A stretch of DNA of 64,000 bases from Ruania alkalisoli (GTDB lineage: Bacteria; Actinomycetota; Actinomycetes; Actinomycetales; Beutenbergiaceae): positions 4,001,581 to 4,065,580 of the forward strand of contig NZ_CP063169.1 of the NCBI RefSeq assembly GCF_014960965.1. The letters are read 5' to 3'. The position numbers and the translations under genes are program-made. The notes under the pieces are model-generated. The model saw only the letters and a program-made list of their open reading frames with translations. It did not search any database and was not told where the DNA came from. Positions 17,546-25,870 of the stretch are shown here, one piece after another (the first letter of the stretch is position 1; each line of letters starts with the position of its first letter).

Positions 17546-18847
17546 TCAGTACAGGGCGTGCGCCGCCGCGAAGATCCCGTCCGGATCCACCCGCTCCTTC
17601 ACCGCCCGCAGACGTTCGAGGGTGGTCGGTGGGTACATCGCCGCGGTGACGTCCGGACCTCGGTCGAGAGAGAAGTTGCCGTAGATCCCGGCGTGGCCGA
17701 ACACGCCTGCCTGCGCCTCGCGCGCAGCAGCGATCGCCTCCTCCGGCGCGTCTGCCGGCAGCAGCGCGTTCGCGACCGCGAGCACGCGTGCGTCCCGATG
17801 CGCGAAGGCCGTCTCCTCGGCGCGGACCCGTCCGAACGCACCGCCGAGCCCGCGCAGCAGGAGCATCGTCGGCGCCTGGCCCGCGGCCAGGGCGGCGAGC
17901 TGATCGAGTGCCTCGCTTGTCAGGTCCGGCAGCACGCGATTGCCCCCGACGAAGGTGACGGGAATGTCCTCGGGTGGCGTCGGGCCCAGCAGATCGGAGT
18001 AGTGGCAACTCTCGATACGCTCCGAGCGCAGACCCTCGACGGCGAGCAGCGGCGCGACGACCTCCCTCGCCTCACCCACGGTGCCGTCGAGCACCAGGTC
18101 GACCAGCCCGCCAGCCGGGAACTGCGGGCTGATATCCGGCATGACGGCAAGGGTCGAGTTGACCGTGTCAGGCGCCTCGGCCATCACCTGCCACCACGCC
18201 TCCATCAGCGAGCGGGTGGCTGAAGGCTCGTATCCGAGCTCGACCCGCACGAGGTCCGGCGCGGGTGCCGCCTCGATCCAGATGCGGGTGACGACACCGA
18301 AGTTGCCGCCCCCGCCGCGCAGCGCCCAGAACAGCTCGGGGTCGTCCTGGGCGTCGACCATGCGGATCCGGCCGTCGGCGGTGACCAGCTCGATCCCACG
18401 GAGGGAGTCGATCGTCAGTCCGTGGGTGCGCACCAGCCACCCGATCCCGCCACCGAGGACGAGTCCACCCACACCCACCGAGCCGGTGTCCCCCGAGGTG
18501 ACCACCAACCCGTGCGGGGCAAGCGCCGCGGCCACCTCGGCCCACACGGCACCGACGCCGATCTCCGCCGTGGAACCGGCAACGGTGACGCCGTCCAGCC
18601 CGCTCAGGTCGATGAGGGCGCCATCAGGGCAAGGCGCGCTCCCGTGCCCGCCCGAGCGCACCTGGATTCGGAGCCCGGCCGATGTGCACGCACGGACGGC
18701 GGCGGCCACCTCCTCGGTGGTGCGGGGCCGGAGGACGACCTCGGGTGTGGCTGGCGCTCGGAAGAGGTGAGCTCCGCCGTCGTACTCGGACGTTCCGGGA
18801 ACGTGTGCGAACGGTGAGACGTGGTCAGGCAAGTCAGCGAGTGGCAT
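17546..18847 (-). CDS. FAD-binding oxidoreductase, berberine-bridge-enzyme type
   Basis: A 433-residue flavoprotein with an N-terminal FAD_binding_4 domain (VRSGGHGSAP, where His is the covalent flavin site; then GDTGSVGVGGLVLGGGIGW) and a C-terminal BBE motif (YPPTTLERLRAVKERVDPD). The Cys that gives a second covalent FAD link in some relatives is Thr/Gly here, so a single histidyl link is expected. The ATG at 18847 was preferred over a TTG 36 bases upstream. The family oxidises sugars, alkaloids or polyketides with O2; the substrate here is unknown. It lies 100 bases downstream of the methionine aminopeptidase gene. Confidence 0.82.
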   Translation of the reverse strand: MPLADLPDHVSPFAHVPGTSEYDGGAHLFRAPATPEVVLRPRTTEEVAAAVRACTSAGLRIQVRSGGHGSAPCPDGALIDLSGLDGVTVAGSTAEIGVGAVWAEVAAALAPHGLVVTSGDTGSVGVGGLVLGGGIGWLVRTHGLTIDSLRGIELVTADGRIRMVDAQDDPELFWALRGGGGNFGVVTRIWIEAAPAPDLVRVELGYEPSATRSLMEAWWQVMAEAPDTVNSTLAVMPDISPQFPAGGLVDLVLDGTVGEAREVVAPLLAVEGLRSERIESCHYSDLLGPTPPEDIPVTFVGGNRVLPDLTSEALDQLAALAAGQAPTMLLLRGLGGAFGRVRAEETAFAHRDARVLAVANALLPADAPEEAIAAAREAQAGVFGHAGIYGNFSLDRGPDVTAAMYPPTTLERLRAVKERVDPDGIFAAAHALY

Positions 18848-18947
18848 GCGCCCTACGCTTGCACCGCCCACCGACACTGACAAGGGAGATTCGGCGCATA
18901 CGGCCCTGGGACAGTCACGTCAGCCCGCACGTCAGCCACAGCCGGCG

Positions 18948-19715
18948 TCAGTCGCGGGCGGTGAGCACCAGCGGCCCGTCCGGTGTGATGGCCACGGTGT
19001 GCTCGGAATGCGCACCACGGGAACCATCCTTCGAGCGAAGTGTCCAGCCGTCCGGATCCGTGTAGATCTCGTCGGTGCCGAGCATGAACCATGGCTCGAT
19101 CGCGATCACCAGACCGGGCCGCAGCGCAAGCCCGCGCCCGGGGCGCCCGGTGTTGGGAACGTGCGGGGCACCGTGCATCTCCCGGCCTACGCCGTGGCCA
19201 CCGAAGTCGGTGTTCACCGGGTAGCCATAGGAGGCGGCAACCTCACCGATCGCAGCAGAGATGTCGCCGATCTTGTTCCCCACGGTCGCCACGTCGATGG
19301 CGGCGGCGAGCGCCTCCTCGGTGGCCCGGATGATCCGCTGATCCTCCTCGCGGGGAGTTCCGACGATCACGCTCCGCGCGGAGTCGCCCACCCATCCGTT
19401 GACGCTGACCGCGAAGTCGACCGAGAGCAGGTCGCCGTCCTTGAGCCGGTAGTCGTTGGGCAGCCCGTGCAGCACGGCGTCGTTGACGGAGGTGCACAGC
19501 ACCTTCCCGAACGGGCTCGCCCCGAAGGAAGGGTGGTAGTCGATGTAGCAGGACGTCGCGCCCTCCTCCCGGATCATCCGGTGGGCGAGGGCGTCCAACT
19601 CGTTCAGGGAGACACCGACATCGGCCGCGTCTGCGAGCGCATTCAGCACCCGGCCCACGAACGCACCGGCGGGACGCATCGCCTCGATCTCGGCGGGAGT
19701 CTTCAACTCAATCAC
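18948..19715 (-). CDS. map: type I methionine aminopeptidase
   Basis: A 255-residue enzyme, the normal size for a type I MetAP, that removes the initiator methionine from nascent proteins. The metal-site motifs are present: SVDFAVSVNGWVGDSA (two Asp), GHGVGREMH (His), IAIEPWF (Glu) and SEHTVAIT (Glu). The GTG at 19715 has GGAG 3-6 bases upstream, and VIELKTPAEIEAMRPAG is a typical N-terminus. A longer reading to 19877 only adds a disordered stretch. It stands apart from the secY-adk-infA cluster where map is often found, so it may be a second copy in the genome. Confidence 0.92.
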   Translation of the reverse strand: MIELKTPAEIEAMRPAGAFVGRVLNALADAADVGVSLNELDALAHRMIREEGATSCYIDYHPSFGASPFGKVLCTSVNDAVLHGLPNDYRLKDGDLLSVDFAVSVNGWVGDSARSVIVGTPREEDQRIIRATEEALAAAIDVATVGNKIGDISAAIGEVAASYGYPVNTDFGGHGVGREMHGAPHVPNTGRPGRGLALRPGLVIAIEPWFMLGTDEIYTDPDGWTLRSKDGSRGAHSEHTVAITPDGPLVLTARD

Positions 19716-19896
19716 CGCTCCAGCGTAACCGTCCGCCGGACGAGCCGGACAGGGCGGCAGGCGCGCAGTCGGCAGGCTCATGGTCCGCCGGCTCGCCGAG
19801 CGGGTGGGGTGAACATCACACGAACGATCGCCGGCGGGCGGTGTGTCTGGTCTGATCCGGCCCGGACGTGCCGCCATGATGGGAGCAGGCAGAGCG

Positions 19897-19929
19897 AAGG
19901 CCCCTCGGAATAGGCGTCCGAGGGGCCTT
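19897..19929. terminator. hairpin, possible terminator
   Basis: AAGGCCCCTCGGA (19897-19909) and its exact complement (19917-19929) form a 13-bp stem with a 7-base loop. It lies upstream of the minus-strand map gene, so it probably ends a transcript entering from the right or stabilises an unannotated RNA. Confidence 0.55.
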
Positions 19930-20623
19930 GCTCATCTCCTGAGGTTCTCGACGATTCAGTCGACCGCCTGCGCCACCGGAGGGGTGGCGGCACAACTCAG
20001 GAGAGGATCCATCCGGGGCCATCCAATCAGCGTCTGCACGCCTCGCCGCAACCTGAAGCCGAAGCGATCATCGGTGGGATCCCGGGTGAACTCGAGTCCC
20101 TCGGCCGGGTGCGCCGTCCTGCAGCGTCCCGCAGGGGGCACGACGCGGGGCGTGTGGAGCGAACTCCTCACATCCCTGCGCTGCACGTCCCAAGCGTCCC
20201 TGGTTCGTGCTCCGCATGGGTCCAGGTCCGTCCGGGGAACTCCTGCGCCGGCCGGTCTCCCGGTCCGCCGCTCTCACACTCCCCGGGATCACTCCCTGGA
20301 ACCTCGCGGTTGTGATCTCGGCTCGCCCCTCACGGAATCCGTTCGGTGCGATCCGATCTCACGCCGCCCGTCCCGCAGTCTCCTGCGGAGCGGTCCGGTC
20401 ACGTTCAGCGAATGGTGACCTTCAGGCTGCCGATCCGTCTTCCCCGGTCGACCGCCTAGGTTTCCCCTGCGGCGCTCGTGGATATCGGACCCGCATCCGT
20501 CAGGACGTCCGTCCCGCCTTCTGCGACCGAGTCGGTGAACTCGATGTGTCATGTGTAGTCCGCGTCACACTCCGGCGCAAGGGGTTCGGAGGACGAGTTT
20601 TGACCCCGCTTGCGGTGCACAGC

Positions 20624-20692
20624 GTTGTCCACAGCGTGACCTGCAAGGACGCGATCTGTGCACAGACCTGTGGAGCAAATCTGTGGACAACC
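20624..20692. repeat. DnaA-box repeat, copy A
   Basis: A 69-base element with perfect DnaA boxes TTGTCCACA at 20625-20633 and TGTGGACAA (opposite orientation) at 20682-20690. Between them are weaker TGTGCACAG (20657) and TGTGGAGCA (20669) sites. It aligns over its full length with copy B at about 79% identity with one 1-base gap. Confidence 0.75.
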
Positions 20693-20878
20693 CCCACATC
20701 TCCACATCGACAACCGACCCTCTCAGCCCATCCAGTCGGCTCGCCGCCTCTCCAGCCGGGTGCACGTGGAACGCCCGGTGAACAGCCCGACCGCGGGCTC
20801 CGACCACAATCGGCGTGATCGCATGCACTCGCGTCGCTCGTTCGCACGTCGTTCACCTCGTTGGTCACCTGTCTCCAC

Positions 20879-20948
20879 GTGGTCCACAGCCGTGACCTGC
20901 ACGGATGCCCGGTGTACACACACCTGTGGACAAGCACTGTGGACAACC
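20879..20948. repeat. DnaA-box repeat, copy B
   Basis: A 70-base element with two perfect TGTGGACAA boxes at 20925-20933 and 20938-20946, and a one-mismatch TGGTCCACA at 20880-20888. Both copies share GTCCACAGC, GTGACCTGCA and the final CTGTGGACAACC. It ends 30 bases before the NUDIX -10 element. Confidence 0.75.
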
Positions 20949-20976
20949 TGCGACCGTGAGCGTGCAGGCGCGCCGT

Positions 20977-20982
20977 TACGAT
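20977..20982 (+). promoter_or_regulatory. -10 element of a leaderless NUDIX mRNA
   Basis: TACGAT ends 6 bases before the GTG at 20989, so transcription should start at the start codon. The two DnaA boxes of copy B would lie at about -64 to -43. Confidence 0.6.
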
Positions 20983-20988
20983 CGCGGT

Positions 20989-21432
20989 GTGACTGCCGCC
21001 TCCCACTCCCGCCTCGTCGTGGCCGCGGCGATCGTGGACGACCTCGATCGCCCGGCCCAGTTGCTTGCCGCACGCCGGAGCGCACCGAAGTCACTGGCGG
21101 GTCAGTGGGAGTTCGCCGGGGGCAAGGTCGAGGAGGGCGAGGATGACCTCGACGCCCTGCGTCGCGAGCTGGATGAGGAGCTCGGGGTCTCGGTCGAGCT
21201 CGGCGATCGGATCCCTGGCCCAGCGGGCGGCGACTGGCCCATCCTGCATGGCCACGCCATGCGGATCTGGTTCGCCCGGATCACCGACGGCACCCCGGAA
21301 CCCCTCGCCGACCATGACGCGCTGCGGTGGCTACCGCTCGAGAATCCGTTCGACGTGCCATGGCTCGAACCAGACCTCCCCGTGGTCCACGCCGTGCGAG
21401 CCATCGGTCGAGGGAACGAATTTTCCGACTGA
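20989..21432 (+). CDS. NUDIX (MutT-like) nucleoside-triphosphate pyrophosphohydrolase
   Basis: A 147-residue NUDIX hydrolase. The NUDIX box is complete: GKVEEGEDDLDALRRELDEE followed by LGV, fitting GX5EX7REUXEEXGU. The FAGGKVE lead-in and size match MutT / CTP-pyrophosphohydrolase relatives that cleave damaged or excess nucleotides such as 8-oxo-dGTP. The GTG at 20989 is chosen because TACGAT lies 6 bases upstream (leaderless message) and upstream residues lack homology. DnaA boxes directly upstream suggest a link to replication control; this is inference. Confidence 0.85.
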   Translation: MTAASHSRLVVAAAIVDDLDRPAQLLAARRSAPKSLAGQWEFAGGKVEEGEDDLDALRRELDEELGVSVELGDRIPGPAGGDWPILHGHAMRIWFARITDGTPEPLADHDALRWLPLENPFDVPWLEPDLPVVHAVRAIGRGNEFSD

Positions 21433-21468
21433 TTCGCGGCATCTGTCACGAAATGCGATGATGACGGC

Positions 21469-22080
21469 GTGCCCAAGATCATCGGCTCCACGCTCGCTGA
21501 GCACCGTGAGCACGTCCGGACCCAGCTCTTCGGCGCGCTCTCACGCCTGATGACCGAGTCCGGCTTCGACTCGGTCAGCCTCGCCGACATCGCGGCGGCT
21601 GCCGGGGTCGGACGGACGTCTGTCTACAACCACTTCCCCGACAAGGAAGCGTTGCTGCTGAGCTTCATTGAGCACGAGACGGCCAAGTTCGTCGCCGACC
21701 TGCGGGTGTCGCTGCAGGACGTGGACGATCCCGAGCAGCAGCTGCGGGTCTACGTGCGCGAGCAGATCAACCTCAAGACCGTCTACCACGTCACGTCCGG
21801 CCCAGACCTACGCTCCGTCGTCTCCGGGAGCACCCAGGCCCGCCTGCGCGAGCACGTGTGGCAGGTCGCCGAACTGCTGGCCGGGATCCTGCGCGCCGGG
21901 ATCGCCGCCGGACGGCTGCCCGATCAGGACGTTGAGGCGGTCGTCCCGCTGATCAACTCCTGCCTGTCCGGCCGCACCTTTCCCGATGCCGAACCCGAAC
22001 GGAGCCGCGCTATCGAGGCCACCGAGCACTTCGTGCTGCGCGCCGTGGGGATGCGCGAAACGGCCCTCACGCCCGCCTGA
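21469..22080 (+). CDS. TetR/AcrR family transcriptional regulator
   Basis: A 203-residue regulator. The helix-turn-helix is SVSLADIAAAAGVGRTSVYN followed by HFPDKEALL. The C-terminal domain is helical. The GTG at 21469 has a GATGAT -10-like hexamer 6 bases upstream, indicating a leaderless transcript. No clear palindrome lies in the 36 bases before it. It sits just after the NUDIX gene and 290 bases before the heme oxygenase gene; neither is an obvious target. Confidence 0.85.
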   Translation: MPKIIGSTLAEHREHVRTQLFGALSRLMTESGFDSVSLADIAAAAGVGRTSVYNHFPDKEALLLSFIEHETAKFVADLRVSLQDVDDPEQQLRVYVREQINLKTVYHVTSGPDLRSVVSGSTQARLREHVWQVAELLAGILRAGIAAGRLPDQDVEAVVPLINSCLSGRTFPDAEPERSRAIEATEHFVLRAVGMRETALTPA

Positions 22081-22297
22081 GCATCCACGCACCATTCAGG
22101 CCAGGCGTTCCCACCTGGAACCTCGCACGCCGCTCCCAGGCACGCCGCACCTCGAACCGTGCGCCTTGCGCCTTTGGGTCTCGCGCGCCCACCGCTCGCA
22201 CCTTCGCGCGTCCACCACGCAGCCACCGTCACGATCGCCGGCGACCGCGCAACACCCTCTTTTCGCAACGTTGATGTTTCGCTAACATCGAGACCAC

Positions 22298-22327
22298 TTG
22301 CCAACTTAGGTCGACCTCACCTAGGGT
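22298..22327 (+). promoter_or_regulatory. heme oxygenase promoter with IdeR/DtxR iron box
   Basis: TTAGGTCGACCTCACCTAG at 22306-22324 matches about 15 of 19 positions of the DtxR/IdeR consensus. It fills the spacer between TTGCCA (-35, 22298-22303) and TAGGGT (-10, 22322-22327, 18-base spacing), so iron-loaded IdeR would block transcription. Confidence 0.72.
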
Positions 22328-22367
22328 GATGACACACTGTCACGACACTCTGTCAGAACGAGGCCCC

Positions 22368-23015
22368 ATGTCGATCACCTCGATGCAACTCCCGATCAGC
22401 GCTCTCCTGCGGGAGGCCACGGGCGAGGCACACTCCCGTGCAGAGTCCACCGGGTTCGTCACCCATTTGATGGCCGGTCACCTCCCGCTCGCTGCGTTCA
22501 CCGCGCTCGTGAGGCAACACCGCGCCATCTACGCGTCGCTGGAGCGTCTCGGCAAGCGCATCAAGGACCAGCCCGGTGCCGCGGCACTGGTGCGCCCCGA
22601 GCTTGCCCGCTCACCAGCCCTGCACCGCGATCTCACCGATCTCACCGATCTCACAGGCGCCGTCCCCGAGATCCAACCGGCCACCCGCCGCTACATCGAA
22701 CGCATGGACGCGATCGACGATCTGCCCGGATACGCCGCCCACGCCTACACCCGCTACCTCGGCGACCTCTCCGGCGGTCAGGTCATCAAGACGATGATGC
22801 AGCGCCACTACGCCCTGACCACAGGGCTGAGCTTCTACAGCTTCGACCAGATCGAGAAGATCCCCCCGTTCAAGGCCTCCTATCGTGAGGCCCTCGACGC
22901 CCTCCCTCTCGATGACGCCGGCCGCGAGCGCCTCGTGACCGAAGCGCGTGACGCGTTCGCGTTCAACGAAGCGGTCTTCACCGACCTAGGGAAGCGGTTC
23001 CGGCCGGCCGCCTGA
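22368..23015 (+). CDS. hmuO: biliverdin-forming heme oxygenase
   Basis: A 215-residue heme oxygenase, the normal length for HmuO types. The proximal heme-ligand histidine is H22 (EATGEAHSRAES), and the distal helix is GDLSGGQ at 132-138. It opens heme to biliverdin, CO and Fe2+ for iron supply. The ATG at 22368 follows GAGG. The upstream iron box indicates induction under iron limitation by an IdeR/DtxR repressor. No heme transporter gene is adjacent. Residues 89-97 (TDLTDLTG region) are encoded by a three-unit 9-base repeat, slightly lengthening a surface loop. Confidence 0.92.
   Translation: MSITSMQLPISALLREATGEAHSRAESTGFVTHLMAGHLPLAAFTALVRQHRAIYASLERLGKRIKDQPGAAALVRPELARSPALHRDLTDLTDLTGAVPEIQPATRRYIERMDAIDDLPGYAAHAYTRYLGDLSGGQVIKTMMQRHYALTTGLSFYSFDQIEKIPPFKASYREALDALPLDDAGRERLVTEARDAFAFNEAVFTDLGKRFRPAA
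22629..22655 (+). repeat. 9-bp in-frame tandem repeat
   Basis: GATCTCACC, GATCTCACC and GATCTCACA in direct succession inside the heme oxygenase gene, encoding a DLT DLT DLT loop. Confidence 0.7.
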
Positions 23016-23055
23016 TCGGGCGACCGTACCCTTGCTGCGCGACAGGAGAAGCCGC

Positions 23056-24927
23056 TCAGCCGAACAGTGGCAACGTCAGCTCCGCCTCACCACCGTCGAC
23101 CACCCGCACCGGGATCCCCCAGTCCTGCTGCGCCAGGTGGCAGGCCGGGAACTCCACCGCAGGGTCTGCGTCGCACGCAGCCGCACGAGCGCTTACGTGC
23201 AGCACCCCCTGCCCTTCGGTGAGGTGCAATGTCCGGCGGAGGTCGGTCTCCTCGCCGTGGCCCCAGGCGAGCAGTGAAGGCGGGGTCGACGAGACGCTCA
23301 GCTGCGTCGCCGGGCCGAACCGGTCGTCCAGCCTCGTGCCGGGCGCCGGGGTGAAGAGCACCTGGAACTCGAGCTGCTCCCCCACCTCGGTGACCGGACG
23401 CTGGACGTGGTGAGCTGCGCCGTCGTGGATGAGCTCGTGCCCGATCTGCACGGCGGTGAGGCGATGCGCGGCGGACTCCACCACGAGCAGGCGGCCGCCT
23501 GCCACAAGCACGTCCGAGGGCTCGGCGAGGCCGGTGGCGAGCGTGGTGACCTCACGCGTGATCGGGTCGTAGCGGCGCACCGCACCGTTGTAGGTGTCGG
23601 CGACGGCGACGCTGCCGTCCGGTAGGAGGCACACCCCGAGCGGGTGCTGCAGCAGCGGTTCAGTGCCGACAGTGCCGACAGTGCCGGCTGTGCCGTCTCG
23701 ATGACCGAACTCGAACAGCCCCTGCCCGACGGCGGTGCTCACCTCTCCCTCGAATCCGCCTGTCAGATGCACCAGCCGCAGTGCCGAGGTCTCCGCGTCG
23801 GCGAGCCAGACCTGGCCGTCTGCGCCGGGAGCCAGCCCGGAGGGCTGAGCGAGCCACGCCTGGGGGAGCGCGCCGTCCACCAGGCCCTCGTTCATCGTTC
23901 CCGCCATGTGCTGGATGTGTCCCTGCTCGCCGTCGAACGCCCACAGGGTGTGGGTGCCGGCCATCGCCACCAGGAATCCGCCGAGCCGCGCAACCCAGGC
24001 CACGTCCCACGGGGAGGAGAGATTCTGGCCCAGCGGGCCTGGCGTGCCGGGGTCGATGTTGTCCGGCGCCCCCACCCGGTAGGGCCGGCCCGACCCGGCC
24101 ACGGTGCTCACGTGCCCGTCGTCCAACCGCACCCCGCGCAGCAGGTGATTCACGGTGTCGGCGACCACGACGTCGTAGCCGAGGGAGCGCTGCAGCTCGG
24201 GCGGCACCAGGCACAGGCCATTCGGTTCGTTGAAGGAGGCCTCGTCCGGAGCCCCGTCGGCGGCCCCGCGCTCACCCGAGCCGATCCTGCGCACCAGGGT
24301 CTCGCCGTCGGGGGCCAGCTCGGCGAGGCTGTGGTGCCCGGCATCGGCCACGAGCAGGGTGCCGCCGGGGAGCTCGATCGCCTTCGCGGGGAAACGCAGG
24401 GCCGTCGACGGCGGCTCCGGCGGCACGTACGGCCCCTCACCCCGGTGCAGGGTGCCCTTCGCGTCGTGCTCGCGGATCAGCTCGGTGATCAGCGCGGCCA
24501 GGCTCGGCGCGTGCCCCTCCCCGGCGAGCTGGGCCACGACGTATCCCTCGGGGTCGATCACCACGAGTGTGGGCCAGGCTCGCGCGGTGAAGGCCGTCCA
24601 GGTGGTCATATCCGCATCGTCGAGAACCGGGTGAGCCACGCCGTAGCGTTCGACCGCGGCGGCGAGAGCATCCGGGTCGGCCTCGTGGGTGAACTTCGGC
24701 GAATGCACGCCGACGATCACGAGCTCATCGGCGTACCGGTGCTCCAGATCCCGCAGTTCGTCGAGGACGTGCAGGCAGTTGATGCAGCAGAAGGTCCAGA
24801 AGTCCAGGAGCACGATCTTGCCGCGCAGGTCGGCCAAGGTGAGGTCGCGGCCGCCGGTGTTCAACCAGCCGCGGCCGATGAGCTCGCTGGCGCGCACGCG
24901 AGGCAGGCGGGTCGTGGGATCAGGCAC
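23056..24927 (-). CDS. thioredoxin-like / NHL-repeat protein
   Basis: A 623-residue protein. The N-terminal 170 residues form a TlpA/thioredoxin-like domain with the redox motif TFCCINCLH and a later WPTLVVIDPEG cis-Pro loop. Then follow six or so NHL propeller blades (FNEPNGLCLVPPEL, HPLGVCLLPDGSVAVADTYN) and a C-terminal beta domain. The architecture matches the animal NHLRC2 type found widely in actinobacteria; its biochemical role is unknown. There is no signal peptide, so it is probably cytosolic. The GTG at 24927 has TACCCT 6 bases upstream (24934-24939, minus strand), indicating leaderless translation. A 9-base repeat encodes GTAGTVGTVG. Confidence 0.85.
   Translation of the reverse strand: MPDPTTRLPRVRASELIGRGWLNTGGRDLTLADLRGKIVLLDFWTFCCINCLHVLDELRDLEHRYADELVIVGVHSPKFTHEADPDALAAAVERYGVAHPVLDDADMTTWTAFTARAWPTLVVIDPEGYVVAQLAGEGHAPSLAALITELIREHDAKGTLHRGEGPYVPPEPPSTALRFPAKAIELPGGTLLVADAGHHSLAELAPDGETLVRRIGSGERGAADGAPDEASFNEPNGLCLVPPELQRSLGYDVVVADTVNHLLRGVRLDDGHVSTVAGSGRPYRVGAPDNIDPGTPGPLGQNLSSPWDVAWVARLGGFLVAMAGTHTLWAFDGEQGHIQHMAGTMNEGLVDGALPQAWLAQPSGLAPGADGQVWLADAETSALRLVHLTGGFEGEVSTAVGQGLFEFGHRDGTAGTVGTVGTEPLLQHPLGVCLLPDGSVAVADTYNGAVRRYDPITREVTTLATGLAEPSDVLVAGGRLLVVESAAHRLTAVQIGHELIHDGAAHHVQRPVTEVGEQLEFQVLFTPAPGTRLDDRFGPATQLSVSSTPPSLLAWGHGEETDLRRTLHLTEGQGVLHVSARAAACDADPAVEFPACHLAQQDWGIPVRVVDGGEAELTLPLFG
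23662..23697 (-). repeat. 9-bp in-frame tandem repeat
   Basis: Four AGTGCCGAC-like units inside the NHL-thioredoxin gene, read on the minus strand as a GT(A/V) repeat. Confidence 0.65.
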
Positions 24928-24983
24928 CCCGGCAGGGTACGCGGTGCACTGAGCGCGCGGCACCTGGCATCGCTACCCCCGGG

Positions 24984-25691
24984 TCAGAAACCCCGCAGTC
25001 GCCGGATCAGCCGCACCGTGTCGACCGCACTGGCTTCCAGGATCGAGATGGGAATCACCACGCGGGGCTTACCCCCGGCCCGCGTGAGCCGCACCTGCTG
25101 GATCCCCCAGCGCAGCACCACCGAACCCAATACCGGAACGTCCGACCACGAGTAGCGGCGCCGGCGCAACCACCCCGCCTCGATTCCCTCGCCGTCGAGC
25201 ACGTAGACAACGCGAGCCACCAGCACGGCCATCACCACGAAGACGACAGCGAACGGCCCGAACACATACACCAGGCGCATTCCTTCATCGAGGTAGCCCA
25301 CCACCGCGAAGAACGCGAAGAGCGCTGCAGCGAAGAGCCAGCGCGCGACGGCGGCCTGTGAACTGTGCAGGTAGTAGCGACCGCCACGAAGCTCCACCCC
25401 ATACGCGGTCATGACCTCGAGATCGAGATCTGCGAGATCCTCGCGCATCGCTTGGACCAGTCCGGCGGTGGCGCGCTTGCGCACGTACGACCCCACGGCA
25501 GCGAGCCCGACACCCACACTACCCACGAGCACGACGCCGGCGACGTCGCCCACGGTCCAGTCGTCGACGATGTCCACCGTGGCAACCAGTACGAGCAGAG
25601 CCCAGCACAGCCCGACCAGGAGCACCACCAGTCCCAGGCCCCGAACTACTCGCCGACGACGGGTCCGGGGCATGTCTCGAGCGCGTGGCAT
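24984..25691 (-). CDS. membrane protein with PH-like (bPH) C-terminal region, unknown function
   Basis: A 235-residue protein with an Arg-rich N-terminus and two helices (GLGLVVLLVGLCWALLVLVA and VVLVGSVGVGLAAVGSYV), a soluble stretch, two more helices near residues 130-170, and a C-terminal basic domain (YSWSDVPVLGSV, PRVVIPISILEAS). The alternating helix and beta pattern recalls bacterial PH-domain membrane proteins, but I cannot name a family with confidence. The ATG at 25691 has TGGGGCG upstream; the ATG at 25673 is an alternative. It is transcribed towards the NHL-thioredoxin gene with a 56-base gap. Confidence 0.65.
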   Translation of the reverse strand: MPRARDMPRTRRRRVVRGLGLVVLLVGLCWALLVLVATVDIVDDWTVGDVAGVVLVGSVGVGLAAVGSYVRKRATAGLVQAMREDLADLDLEVMTAYGVELRGGRYYLHSSQAAVARWLFAAALFAFFAVVGYLDEGMRLVYVFGPFAVVFVVMAVLVARVVYVLDGEGIEAGWLRRRRYSWSDVPVLGSVVLRWGIQQVRLTRAGGKPRVVIPISILEASAVDTVRLIRRLRGF

Positions 25692-25870
25692 CGCCCCATG
25701 CAAGCATCTAGGTGCTCGATGCGCGAGGGGGCGCCCTGATGGCACGAAGCGTTGCACTGTGGGGACCGAGAACAGAAATCTGCGATCACGTGTCGATATC
25801 GCTCCGCCTCGTTCGTGGAGATGATGAGAGGCGGGCACCGGGCCCGCCCCACGACGCAAGGAGTTCGACG

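Larger units (their letters stand above)
19930..20988. other. gene-free region with DnaA-box repeats
   Basis: About 1.06 kb with no convincing coding sequence. The open frames here lack ribosome sites, family motifs and plausible composition. The left 650 bases show nothing I can name. The right part (20620-20950) holds two copies of a 70-base element full of TTGTCCACA-type sites, described separately, and the NUDIX promoter. It could be decayed coding DNA on the left and a DnaA-binding locus on the right. Confidence 0.6.

Noticed and set aside
20207-20818. A 203-codon open frame in the gene-free region
   Set aside because: No ribosome site, no domain, and it runs through the DnaA-box repeat, so it is unlikely to be coding.
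20624-20948. Chromosomal origin oriC
   Set aside because: Although DnaA boxes are dense, there is no dnaA, dnaN, gyrB or rpmH nearby and no evident AT-rich unwinding region.
23644-25155. A 503-codon open frame on the plus strand
   Set aside because: It is antisense to the NHL-thioredoxin gene and lacks any recognisable domain.
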